DNA of 64,000 nucleotides from Actinomadura rupiterrae. GTDB taxonomy: Bacteria; Actinomycetota; Actinomycetes; Streptosporangiales; Streptosporangiaceae. The stretch is from assembly GCF_024172125.1 (NCBI RefSeq), contig NZ_JAMZEA010000005.1:62001-126000 (forward strand), written 5' to 3'. The notes beneath the pieces are model-generated. The model was not told the DNA's origin. It saw only the letters and a program-made list of their open reading frames with translations, and did not search any database. A program made the translations under genes and the position numbers. Positions 15,487 to 23,832 of this stretch are shown piece after piece. Positions within the stretch are counted from its first letter, which is position 1. Each line of letters opens with the position of its first letter.

Positions 15487-16635
15487 ATGCGCACCGACGT
15501 CTGCGAACAGTTCGGTATCGAGTTCCCCCTCTTCGCCTTCTCCCACTGCCGCGACGTCGTCGCCGCCGTCACCAACGCCGGCGGCTTCGGCGTGCTCGGC
15601 GCCGTCGCCTACTCCCCCGCGCGCCTGGAGGAGGAGCTGCGCTGGATCGACGACCACGTCGGCGGCCGCCCCTACGGCGTGGACGTGCTCGTCCCCGCGA
15701 AGATCGACGAGTCCGCCGAGCGCGCCGCGCGCGGCGACGGGGGCCTCGACACCATGCTCGCCGCCGTCCCGAAGGAGCATTGGGACTTCCTGTTCGGGCT
15801 GTTCGAGAAGTACGGCGTCCCGCTGCCTGACTTCGAGGCGGCCAAGCGCGCCGGCGGACGCGGCGGGACGCAGGTCACCACGCGCGGCGCGACCGAGCTG
15901 ATCGACGTCGCGCTCGCCCACCCCATCGGGCTGATCGCCAGCGCTCTCGGCACCCCGCCGCCGCTCATGGTCGAGCGCGCCAAGTCCGCCGGCGTGCCGG
16001 TCGCCGCGCTCGTCGGGACCGTCGAGCACGCCCGCCGCCAGGTCGCCGCCGGCGTGGACCTGATCGTCGCGCAGGGCGGCGAGGCCGGCGGCCACACCGG
16101 CGAGATCTCCACCATGGTGCTCGTCCCCGAGGTCGTGGACGCCGTCGCGCCGCTGCCCGTCCTCGCCGCCGGCGGCATCGCCACCGGACGCCAGATGGCC
16201 GCGGCGCTCGCGCTCGGCGCGTCCGGGGTCTGGTGCGGCTCGGTCTGGCTCACCACCGAGGAGGCCGAGACCTCCCCCGCGGTCAAGGCCAAGATGCTCG
16301 CCGCCTCGTCCCGCGACACCGTCCGCTCCCGGTCCCGCACCGGCAAGCCCGCCCGCCAGCTCCGCTCCGCCTGGACGGACGAGTGGGAGTCGGCCGCCAG
16401 CCCCGGCCCGCTCGGCATGCCGCTCCAGATGATCATCGCCGAGGGCGCGATGCGGCAGATCTCCAAGGTCGCCGAGAGCGGCAACGAAGGCGCCCGCGAC
16501 CTGGCCAACTACTTCGTCGGCCAGTGCGTCGGCCTGATGAACACCGTCAAACCGGCCCGCCAGGTCGTCTACGACATGATCGAGGAGTTCGCCGAAGCCG
16601 TCGACCGCCTGGACCGCATCACCACCACCGACTGA
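15487..16635 (+). CDS. Nitronate monooxygenase / 2-nitropropane dioxygenase-like flavoprotein
   Basis: A 382-residue TIM-barrel FMN protein. Visible elements are the N-terminal GIEFPLFAF, the FMN region NAGGFGVLGAV, QGGEAGGHTGEISTM with the usual active-site His region, and the phosphate-binding LAAGGIATGRQMAAALALGASGV. Members oxidise alkyl nitronates, but this actinobacterial subgroup is often found among acyl-CoA or steroid-type degradation genes, and some act as enoyl reductases. ATG 15487 is used because the alignment with the family begins at once. It shares an operator type with the thiolase-fold/DUF35 genes. Confidence 0.85.
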   Translation: MRTDVCEQFGIEFPLFAFSHCRDVVAAVTNAGGFGVLGAVAYSPARLEEELRWIDDHVGGRPYGVDVLVPAKIDESAERAARGDGGLDTMLAAVPKEHWDFLFGLFEKYGVPLPDFEAAKRAGGRGGTQVTTRGATELIDVALAHPIGLIASALGTPPPLMVERAKSAGVPVAALVGTVEHARRQVAAGVDLIVAQGGEAGGHTGEISTMVLVPEVVDAVAPLPVLAAGGIATGRQMAAALALGASGVWCGSVWLTTEEAETSPAVKAKMLAASSRDTVRSRSRTGKPARQLRSAWTDEWESAASPGPLGMPLQMIIAEGAMRQISKVAESGNEGARDLANYFVGQCVGLMNTVKPARQVVYDMIEEFAEAVDRLDRITTTD

Positions 16636-16704
16636 CCCCCGCCCCACCGCCTCCGGACGGACTCAACCGCTCTGCCCGAAGGTCGCGAGGGGCCTCGGCC
16701 GGGT

Positions 16705-17763
16705 TCAGCCGGTCTGGTTGAGGGGGCGGCCGGGGCCCTTGTTGATCTGGTCGACGAACAGCTTGGCCAGGGCGTCCTGGCCCTTGGCGGTCGGGTGGTA
16801 ACTGCGCGGCTCGGCGGCCAGCGCGCTCAGGTTGACCGACAGGCCGTTCATGTACGGGTCGGCGCTGCCCGCCTCGTGCCCGGAGAACGCGCTGTAGGCG
16901 TCCACGAACTCGACACTGCCCGGCGCGTGCGCGGCGGCGAGGTGCTGGTCGGCCTCGGTCGCGGTCTGCCGGATCAGCTCGTTCAGGTCGCGGGCGCGGC
17001 CGTTCAGCCAGCGCTGGTCGTCCAGGGTGAGGTTGTCGCCGCCGGTCACCGAGACCTCCGAGAACGGCCGCGGGTAGCCCATCATGATCACGCGGGCGCG
17101 CGGCGCGCGGGTGGTGATCTGCCGGACGAGCTCGGGGAGGCTCTCGCGGAGCCCGGCCATCCGCTCGGCGATGTCGCCGCCCTGCTTCTCGCACCCCCGG
17201 GACCAGGGCAGCTTCACCACGCAGCCCGCCATGATCTTGGCGAAGCCGATGTCGTTGCCGCCGACGCTGATCGTGACGAGCGTGGTGTTGCCGTCCACCC
17301 GGTTCAGCTGGGACGGCTCGCCCCCTCTGCCCTTGCGGACGTCGCGGGTGGTCGCGCCGGAGCAGGCCCAGAACGAGCTGCCGCCCGCGAACCGGAAGGT
17401 CTTGGCGACCGTGTGGTAGTACGCCTTGGACGTCCGGTGGCACTGGCTGAGCGGGTTCTGGTCGGCCAGCGTGGCCTCGGCCCCGACACCCGCCGAGTAG
17501 GAGTCGCCGAGGGCGACGTAGGACCCGCGGGTGGCCGCGGCGACCGGACTGAGCGGCTGCCCCCTGTCGCGGGCTGCGGCTTGGGCCTGGATGCCGGGAA
17601 GCGGCGCGCGGCATCCGGCGCCGAACGCCTCGCAGCGGACCGCGGGCAGCGCCACCAGCGGGACGATCGCCACCGCGAGCAGTACGAGAAGGAGGGCGAC
17701 GGCGAGACCCCGATCACCGATACGGGCTCGCACCCGCGCCGGCCATGTCCCCGGCCCCGCCAT
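16705..17763 (-). CDS. SGNH/GDSL-family lipase-like hydrolase, exported
   Basis: 352 residues. An N-terminal hydrophobic segment (about 19-40) acts as a signal or anchor; the hydrolase then shows block I GDSYSAGVGAE with the nucleophilic Ser, block III GGNDIGFA and block V YHPTAKG with the catalytic His. Cysteines in the mature part suggest disulphides, as in Streptomyces lipases of this family. It probably cleaves acyl esters outside the cytoplasm. ATG at 17763 follows AGGGAGGACG. Convergent with the preceding plus-strand gene. Confidence 0.85.
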   Translation of the reverse strand: MAGPGTWPARVRARIGDRGLAVALLLVLLAVAIVPLVALPAVRCEAFGAGCRAPLPGIQAQAAARDRGQPLSPVAAATRGSYVALGDSYSAGVGAEATLADQNPLSQCHRTSKAYYHTVAKTFRFAGGSSFWACSGATTRDVRKGRGGEPSQLNRVDGNTTLVTISVGGNDIGFAKIMAGCVVKLPWSRGCEKQGGDIAERMAGLRESLPELVRQITTRAPRARVIMMGYPRPFSEVSVTGGDNLTLDDQRWLNGRARDLNELIRQTATEADQHLAAAHAPGSVEFVDAYSAFSGHEAGSADPYMNGLSVNLSALAAEPRSYHPTAKGQDALAKLFVDQINKGPGRPLNQTG

Positions 17764-18040
17764 CGTCCTCCCTGTCCCTCGTCCCGACCGTATTGACGAA
17801 CGTCATGCCCGCCAGGTTCCCACCTTTACACAGTAGATCCGGTTTATCCCATTAATCCTTGCCCCCTCCGGGAGAACCGGCAGGTCAACCCCCCTCCCAC
17901 CGGATCCCTCCAATCCGCAAGAAGAACATGATCCCCCCCTCGAAACCCCCTGGACGAAGACGGCAGGCCGCGCCCCGAGCGTGCGAACGAGAAGACCCCG
18001 GCCCCAAGCCCCCAACCGAGCACTCGCAACGCCGCAGACG
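17764..18040 (-). other. Upstream region of the SGNH hydrolase gene
   Basis: The part nearest the gene (about 17800-17860) is AT-richer than its surroundings and is the best place for the promoter. No reading frame is supported. Beyond 18040 a repeat array begins. Confidence 0.4.
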
Positions 18041-18077
18041 AAGCTTCGCGCCAATGCGAGCGCGAGTCCACGACGCC

Positions 18078-18540
18078 CCACAGACGGACGTTCGCAACAC
18101 CCCGGCCGGGCGATCCGCAACGCCGCAAGCGGGCGCTCGCAACGCCGCACGCGGGCGCTCGCGACCACGCGGGCGGAGGTTCGCCACGCCGCGGCCGAGC
18201 CGTTCGCGGCCTCGCGGGCAGGGGGTCGCGACACGCTGGGCGGAGGTTCGCGACGTCCCGCAGACGGACGTTCACGACGCCCCGGCCAGGCGATCCGCAA
18301 CGCCACAAGCGGGCGCTCGCGACCACGCGGGCGGAGGTTCGCCACGCCGCGGCCGAGCCGTTCGTGACCTCGCGAGCACGGGTTCGCGACACGCTAGGCG
18401 GAGATTCACGACGTCCCGCAGACGGACGTTCACGACGCCCCGGCCGGGCGATCCGCAACGCCGCAGGCGGGCGCTCGCAACGCCGCAGGCGGGCGTTCGC
18501 GACCACGCGGGCGGAGGTTCGCGGCGTCGTGCGGGCGGGG
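18078..18540. repeat. Long direct repeats (about 180 and 158 bp) 3' of iolD
   Basis: Three head-to-tail copies start with AGACGGACGTTC at 18082, 18262 and 18420. Each runs through CCGGGCGATCCGCAACGCC and ACCACGCGGGCGGAGGTTCG; the later ones are shorter because of internal deletions of about 20-bp sub-units (GCAACGCCGCAGGCGGGCG). The periods are not consistent with a conserved frame. The array runs nearly to the iolD stop at 18584. Confidence 0.8.
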
Positions 18541-18583
18541 GGCGCGACATCGCGGGGCGGAGTCGGGACGTTCGCCGGCGGGG

Positions 18584-20443
18584 TCAGAGGTGGCGGCGTT
18601 GGGTGGGTTTGGCTCTCTCGTACTGGGCGCGGGCGTGGCGGGTCTCGTCAAGGGTGGAGACCTCGGCGACCGGGACGTCCCACCAGGCGTCTCCGCCCGG
18701 GGGGCTCGCGAGCGGGTCGGTCTCGACGTGGACGACGGTGGTGCGGGGCGAGGCGATCGCGGTCCGGAGGGCGGCGCGGAAGTCGTCGGCGTCCTTGGCG
18801 CGCAGCACGTCCGCGCCGAGGCTCTCGGCGTTCGCGGCGAGGTCGACGGGCAGGACGTCGCCGTCCAGGCCCGTGGGCGTGCGGAGGCGGTGCCGGGTGC
18901 CGAACCGGCGCGCGCCGACCGACTCCGACAGGTTGCCGATGGACGCGAAGCCGTGGTTCTGCACCAGCACGACGACGATCTTGATGCCCTCGGCGACGGC
19001 GGTGCTGAGCTCCTGCGCCATCATCAGGTACGAACCGTCCCCTACCAGGACGAACACCTCGCGGGACGGGTCGGCGAGCCGCACCCCGAGGCCGCCCGCG
19101 ATCTCGTAGCCCATGCAGGAGTAGCCGTACTCGACGTGGTAGCCCTTCGGGTCGCGCGGCCGCCACAGCCGGTGCAGGTCGCCCGGCATCGACCCGGCGG
19201 CGCACACCACGACGTCGCGCGGGCCGGACTCGGCGTTGACGATCCCGATGATCTCCGCCTGGGTCGGCGGCGTCCGCCCGGTGACGGCGCAGGCGCGGTC
19301 GGCCTCGGCGTTCCAGTGGCGGACGAGGCCGGCGGTCTCCTCCCGGTAGGCGGCGGGGACCGTCCAGTCGTCCAGGGCCCGGTCGAGGGCGCGCAAGCCC
19401 TCGCGCGCGTCGGCGACCAGAGGGACGGCGGCGGCCTGCTTCGCGGCGTCGAACGACGCGACGTTGAGGTTCACGAACCGGACGCCCGGGCATGCGAACA
19501 GGCTCTGCGAGGCCGTGGTGAAGTCGCTGTAGCGGGTCCCGACGCCGAGCACGACGTCCGCTCGGCGGGCGAGCGCGTTGGCGGCGGACGTCCCGGTCGC
19601 GCCGATCGCCCCGACGGCCTGCGGATGCTCCCAGTGCAGCGCTCCCTTTCCCGCCTGCGTCTCGGCGACCGGGACGCCCGTCCGTCCGGCCAGTTCACTC
19701 AGGGCCTCCGTGGCGCGCGAATAGATCACGCCACCGCCCGCGACGATCAGCGGACGTTCGGCACCGCGCAGCAAGTCGGCGGCTTCTTCCAGTGCGGACG
19801 GTTCCGGCACCGCCCTTGGAACGCGCCAGACCCGCCGTTCGAACAGCTCCTCGGGCCAGTCGAACGCCTCGGCCTGGACGTCCTGCGGCAGGGCCAGCGT
19901 CACGGCGCCGGTATCCGCCGGGTCGGTGAGCACACGCATCGCGGCCAGCAGCGCCGGGACGAGCTGCTCGGGCCGGTTGATGCGGTCCCAGTAGCGCGAG
20001 ACCGGCCGCAGGGCGTCATTCACCGAAACGTCGTAGGAGCGCGGATCCTCCAACTCCTGGAGGACGGGGTTGGCGGGACGCGTCGCGAACACGTCGCCGG
20101 GCAGCAGCAGGACGGGCAGCCGGTTCACCGTCGCCAGCGCCGCTCCCGTCACCAGGTTCGTCGCGCCCGGGCCGATGGACGTCGTGCAGGCGAACGTCGC
20201 CAGCCGGTCGCTCGCCCGCGCGTATCCCGCTGCGATGTGCACCATCGCCTGCTCGTTGCGGGCCATGTGGTACGGCAGCTCGTCCGCGTACTGGAGCAGC
20301 GCCTGCCCGAGGCCCGCGACGTTGCCGTGCCCGAAGATGCCGAAACAGCCCGCGAAGAACGGCCGCTCCTCACCGTCCCGAGCAGACCACTGCGCCCCCA
20401 GAAACCGCACAACCGCCTGCCCCACAGTCAACCGCGAACTCAC
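18584..20443 (-). CDS. iolD: 3D-(3,5/4)-trihydroxycyclohexane-1,2-dione hydrolase
   Basis: Thiamine-diphosphate enzyme opening the ring of 3D-trihydroxycyclohexane-1,2-dione to 5-deoxy-glucuronate in myo-inositol breakdown. 619 residues in the usual three-domain order: Pyr domain (about 1-190), central domain (about 210-340) and PP domain (about 400-590), with the ThDP motif starting GDGSYLMMAQE. The N-terminal region CFGIFGHGNVAGLGQAL is typical of IolD. The start is GTG 20443, overlapping the iolB stop by four bases. The product is the substrate of the adjacent IolB. Confidence 0.93.
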   Translation of the reverse strand: MSSRLTVGQAVVRFLGAQWSARDGEERPFFAGCFGIFGHGNVAGLGQALLQYADELPYHMARNEQAMVHIAAGYARASDRLATFACTTSIGPGATNLVTGAALATVNRLPVLLLPGDVFATRPANPVLQELEDPRSYDVSVNDALRPVSRYWDRINRPEQLVPALLAAMRVLTDPADTGAVTLALPQDVQAEAFDWPEELFERRVWRVPRAVPEPSALEEAADLLRGAERPLIVAGGGVIYSRATEALSELAGRTGVPVAETQAGKGALHWEHPQAVGAIGATGTSAANALARRADVVLGVGTRYSDFTTASQSLFACPGVRFVNLNVASFDAAKQAAAVPLVADAREGLRALDRALDDWTVPAAYREETAGLVRHWNAEADRACAVTGRTPPTQAEIIGIVNAESGPRDVVVCAAGSMPGDLHRLWRPRDPKGYHVEYGYSCMGYEIAGGLGVRLADPSREVFVLVGDGSYLMMAQELSTAVAEGIKIVVVLVQNHGFASIGNLSESVGARRFGTRHRLRTPTGLDGDVLPVDLAANAESLGADVLRAKDADDFRAALRTAIASPRTTVVHVETDPLASPPGGDAWWDVPVAEVSTLDETRHARAQYERAKPTQRRHL

Positions 20444-21576
20444 GCCCCCGCCCCTCCATCCCCACCGTCCACCTCCACGCCCCGCGCCCCCGCACCCTTA
20501 ACTGCCGCACCCTTCGGCTCCGTGCTGTTCGCCCCTGAGCCACCCTGCGCCTCCGCACCCTTCGGCTCCGGGCCCTTCGCCTCCGCATCCTTCACCATCG
20601 CGCGGTTCACCCCTGGGCCGTTCGCGCCCGGACCGTTCACCTCCGGACCGCTCGCGTCCGCGCCCCGCCCTTCCACACGGTTAACCTCCGCGCCGTTACC
20701 CTCCGGGCCCTTCGCCTTCGCGCTCCGCGTCTCTGGGGCCGCGCTGGTCAGGGGTAGTCGGGGGTCGACCGGCTGTCCCTCCCACGTGCCGCGCACCCAG
20801 GCGTGCGCGGGATCGTCGCAGATCCGCCAGGCCCGCTCAGCGGACGGGCCGGCCATCACGTTCAGGTAGTACAGGTCGTATCCGGGCACCGCCATGGACG
20901 GTCCGTGCCAGCCGTCCGGGATCAGCACCGCGTCCCCGCTCCGGACCTCCGCCAGCACCTCGGTACTGCCGTAAACGCGCTGGTAGGCCATGCCGTGCTC
21001 GCCCGCGACCTCGAAGTAATAGATCTCTTCGAGGACGCTCTCGGTCGGCGTTTCCTCGTCGTGTTTGTGCGGCGGGAAGGACGACCAGTTACCGCCAGGC
21101 GTGAGCACCTCGCAGGCGATCAGCTTGTCTGCGTGCGGAAACGCCTCGGGCGTGCAGAAGTTGTTGACCTGCCGACTGGCCTGCCCGGCACCGCGCAACT
21201 CGACCGGAACGTCCTCGGCCGGGACGTACCGGGCGGTCAGCCGACGCTCGCACCGGGCGGCGGGCAATGCGAACCGTCCACCCTGCTCGCTGGTGATCGT
21301 CGCTCGCGCCGAGCGCGGCAGGTAGACGAAGTCGGTGACGCGTCCGAACACGCTCGTCCGCCCCTCGACCACGAACTCATCGCCGTCACACTCGACCGTG
21401 CAACCGCCCTCCAGCGGCAGCACAAGCGTCTCGAACTCCCCTGTTTCCAGCGCGTGCGCCTGCCCCGGCTCCAGTTCCAGCACCCGGAGCGCGCTGAACG
21501 CCCACCCGGCCTTCTCCGGCGTGACCTCCAGAACGTAGGGCCCGTCCGTCCGACTCCCACCAGGCAAGTACGCCAC
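20440..21576 (-). CDS. iolB: 5-deoxy-glucuronate isomerase with extra C-terminal low-complexity tail
   Basis: Isomerises 5-deoxy-D-glucuronate to 2-deoxy-5-keto-D-gluconate. The first 280 residues are a complete IolB bicupin: metal-site block FPPHKHDEE (about 167-175), EEIYYFEV, and DGWHGPSMAVPGYDLYYLNVMAG. The family normally ends about there. Here about 98 further residues (281-378) follow, rich in Gly, Ala, Glu, Pro and Asn, with repeats of the type GPEVNGPGANGPGVN. The tail is coded by GC-rich repeat DNA (20440-20740) and looks like a repeat array that has run into the frame. It overlaps iolD by four bases. Confidence 0.93.
   Translation of the reverse strand: MAYLPGGSRTDGPYVLEVTPEKAGWAFSALRVLELEPGQAHALETGEFETLVLPLEGGCTVECDGDEFVVEGRTSVFGRVTDFVYLPRSARATITSEQGGRFALPAARCERRLTARYVPAEDVPVELRGAGQASRQVNNFCTPEAFPHADKLIACEVLTPGGNWSSFPPHKHDEETPTESVLEEIYYFEVAGEHGMAYQRVYGSTEVLAEVRSGDAVLIPDGWHGPSMAVPGYDLYYLNVMAGPSAERAWRICDDPAHAWVRGTWEGQPVDPRLPLTSAAPETRSAKAKGPEGNGAEVNRVEGRGADASGPEVNGPGANGPGVNRAMVKDAEAKGPEPKGAEAQGGSGANSTEPKGAAVKGAGARGVEVDGGDGGAGA
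20445..20740. repeat. Short degenerate repeats inside the 3' end of iolB
   Basis: Words such as CCCTTCGGCTCC, TTCGCCTCCG, TTCACCTCCGGACCG and GGGCCGTTCGCGCC recur every 15-21 bp across the segment coding for the IolB tail. The period is mostly a multiple of three, so the frame remains open. Confidence 0.6.
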
Positions 21577-21716
21577 AGCGCCTCCTAAACACCAGCCCCA
21601 ACCTCAAGCGACCGCTTCGACCCCACACACAAGTTATAACCTCTAACCAACGCGCCAAGCTCTCACCAAAGCGTCGTGATATCACCACACAAACGCGCTC
21701 TCACGACCGGATCAAG
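21577..21716 (-). promoter_or_regulatory. Probable iolBD promoter region with palindrome GTGATATCAC
   Basis: A 140-bp gap clearly richer in A+T than the flanks. Read on the minus strand it holds GGTTATAACTT, a plausible -10 region, about 75 bases before the iolB start, and further upstream the perfect 10-bp palindrome GTGATATCAC (21676-21685), a GntR/HutC-like half-site pair that could bind an inositol regulator. GGAGG precedes the iolB start. Confidence 0.45.
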
Positions 21717-22628
21717 TCACAACGGACGGACGGTTGTATCGACGACTTCAACGGCTGCGTCCACAGCGGCGCGGACGTCGCCGCCCGGCGGGTAGAGCAG
21801 CGAGCGTCCGACGATCAGTCCGCGGACGTTCGGAGGCTGCAGGGCGCGACGCCAGCCCGCCAGGACGTCCTGGAGATCGCCGGAGACCTCGCCGCCGAGG
21901 ATCAGCGCAGGCAGCGTCGTCGCCGCCATCACGCGATCCATCTCCGGGACGACCGGGACCTTCAGCCACGTCCGAGCCGAGGTCGTGCCCAGCGCGGACG
22001 CCACCGAGACCGCGCGGACCATCGCGTCCGGCGTGAGGACGTTGCGCAGGCCGCCGCCCTCGCTCCGGGCCATGAACGGTTCGACGACCGCCATCAGCCC
22101 CCGCCCGGCCAGGTCCGACACGGCCCGGGCGCACGCTTCCAGCATCGGCGCGGTCGCGGGATCGGCCTCGTCGATGCGGAGCAGCATCTTGCCGCCGTCC
22201 AACCGGGCCTCCGCGACCGCCGCCGCGTCGTAGCCGGTGAACCGGTCGTCGGTCTCGAACGCCGCGCCCGCGAGCCCGCCCCGGTTCATCGAGCCGAGCA
22301 CGACCAACCCGTCCAGGACGCCGAGGAGGAGCAGGTCGTCGATGATGTCGGGGGTGCCGAGCACGCCGTCCACACCGGGCCGCGACAGCGCCGTGCATAC
22401 CCGCTCCAGGTAGTCCGACCGGTCGGCCATCGCGTGCGGGTCCGCGCGGACTCCGAGGACGCCGCGTCCCGGATGGTCCGCGGCCACGATCATGAGCCGC
22501 CCCGACTCCCCCACCGGCCGCGTCCTGCGCACCCGCGCCGCCGCCCGCTCGGCCACCGCCTCGGGCGACCGCACCCGCACCGCCGTCAGCCCCGCAACCC
22601 GCTCCGCCCACCCGGTCGACGCCAGCAC
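21717..22628 (-). CDS. (beta/alpha)8 aldolase-like protein of inositol clusters (Cgl0159-like family)
   Basis: A 303-residue DeoC/LacD-type TIM barrel. Visible strands include LMIVAADHPGRGVLG, GVLGTPDIIDDLLLL, MLLRIDEADPATAPML, GLMAVVEPFM and TWLKVPVVPEMDRVM, where the Lys after Trp-Leu is the likely Schiff-base residue. In actinobacteria this family sits in iol loci and may supply the 2-deoxy-5-keto-gluconate-6-phosphate aldolase step; that role is inference. The start is GTG 22628, preceded by GAGGTGAGG. It precedes iolB and iolD on the same strand. Confidence 0.7.
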   Translation of the reverse strand: MLASTGWAERVAGLTAVRVRSPEAVAERAAARVRRTRPVGESGRLMIVAADHPGRGVLGVRADPHAMADRSDYLERVCTALSRPGVDGVLGTPDIIDDLLLLGVLDGLVVLGSMNRGGLAGAAFETDDRFTGYDAAAVAEARLDGGKMLLRIDEADPATAPMLEACARAVSDLAGRGLMAVVEPFMARSEGGGLRNVLTPDAMVRAVSVASALGTTSARTWLKVPVVPEMDRVMAATTLPALILGGEVSGDLQDVLAGWRRALQPPNVRGLIVGRSLLYPPGGDVRAAVDAAVEVVDTTVRPL

Positions 22629-22699
22629 GGCCTCACCTCACGTCCGAAATGGAACGTTCTCAGTACGACCCTCCCACCCCACCGCCCGCAAGCCAACCC

Positions 22700-23240
22700 C
22701 TCCCCCAGCGCCACAATCCCCCTCCCGCCAAGCCCCCCACACCCCGCCCCGCGCGCTCACCCGCCACTCTCCGCCAGGCCGCGCCGCATGCCCACCGTGC
22801 CTTGCGACGCTCTCCCACTGGCGTCGCGCCGCACCCCAACTCGCGCTCACGCCCACGCCGAACCCGCGCCACCCGCGCATCCCGCCCGCACCACGTCCTC
22901 CGCGCGTCTCGTGGGTCCCCGGCGTGCCACGTCCTCGGCACGTCTCGCGCCCTCGGCGGATGCCGCATGCTCGGCGCCCGTCACATCCTCAGCGCATGCC
23001 ACGTCCTCGGCATGTGCCGCATGCTCGGCCGTCCCGCGCTCTCGTATCCCGCGCTCTCGTATCCCGCGCTCTCGCATGTGCCGCGTCCTCGGTGCGCGTC
23101 GCGTCCTCAGCGCGTGCTGCGCCTTCGGCATGTGCCGCGTGCTCGGCGCGTCCCGCGCTCTCGTTCGTGCCGCGCTCTGGTGCAGGCCGTGTGGTCGGTG
23201 TGTGTTGCGTGCTCGGTGCGGGCTGGGTTGTTGGCGGCTG
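22700..23240. repeat. Degenerate GC-rich repeats between the aldolase-like gene and GNAT
   Basis: Variants of CATGCTCGGCGC, CACGTCCTCGGC and CGCGTCCTCAGCGC recur every 15-30 bp; CTCTCGTATCCCGCG occurs in direct tandem near 23040-23070. All reading frames through it are repetitive. The gap 22629-23265 holds no gene; the array ends close to the 3' end of the GNAT gene. Confidence 0.65.
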
Positions 23241-23265
23241 TTGTGGGGTGGTTTGGAGGGTGGGG

Positions 23266-23772
23266 TTAGGTGGTTGGGTGCCACATGATTAGGCGGGGGC
23301 CCAGGGTGTGGAGGCCGGCGGTTATTTCGGCGTTCCAGTGGTTGCGGAGGCCGGGGGTCCAGTGGTGGTCGGGGAGTTCGGTGAAGCCGTGGCGGGCGTA
23401 CCAGGGGGCGTTCCAGGGGACGTCGCGGAAGGTGAGGAGGCTGACGCCGGGGGAGCCGGCGGCCGCGGCGTGGGCCAGGACGGCCTGGAGGATGCGGGTG
23501 CCGATGCCCTGGCCGGTGAGGTCGGCGTGCACCGAGATCTGGTCCAGGTGGGTCGCGCCGTCCAGCGGGGAGAGCACCGCGTAGCCGGCCGGCGGGTCCC
23601 CTGCCACCAGGATCTCCGCGTCCCGGCCGATCATCTGCTCCACCACGGTCGGGCCCGGCGGGAACTCGATCCCGACGGCGCCGAACATCCGGTCCGCGGA
23701 GTTCTCGATCGGCGGCAGCAGGTCCAGGTCGGCCGGCGAGGCCGGACGGATCTCGTACGGATCAGTGCTCAC
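23266..23772 (-). CDS. GNAT-family N-acetyltransferase
   Basis: A 168-residue single GNAT domain. The N-terminus YEIRPASPADLDLLPPIE is strand 1; the acetyl-CoA loop is VHADLTGQGIGTRIL (about 85-99), followed by FRDVPWNAPWYARHGF, the usual late block. The acceptor is unknown. GTG 23772 is preferred (VSTDPYEIRPA); an in-frame upstream start at 23808 would add 12 residues with no family match. Confidence 0.8.
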   Translation of the reverse strand: MSTDPYEIRPASPADLDLLPPIENSADRMFGAVGIEFPPGPTVVEQMIGRDAEILVAGDPPAGYAVLSPLDGATHLDQISVHADLTGQGIGTRILQAVLAHAAAAGSPGVSLLTFRDVPWNAPWYARHGFTELPDHHWTPGLRNHWNAEITAGLHTLGPRLIMWHPTT

Positions 23773-23832
23773 CGACCGATCGTAAGCCCGCTCCGTCAGC
23801 GCCTCCACTCCAGGCGCTCTGGTGCGCGCGGG

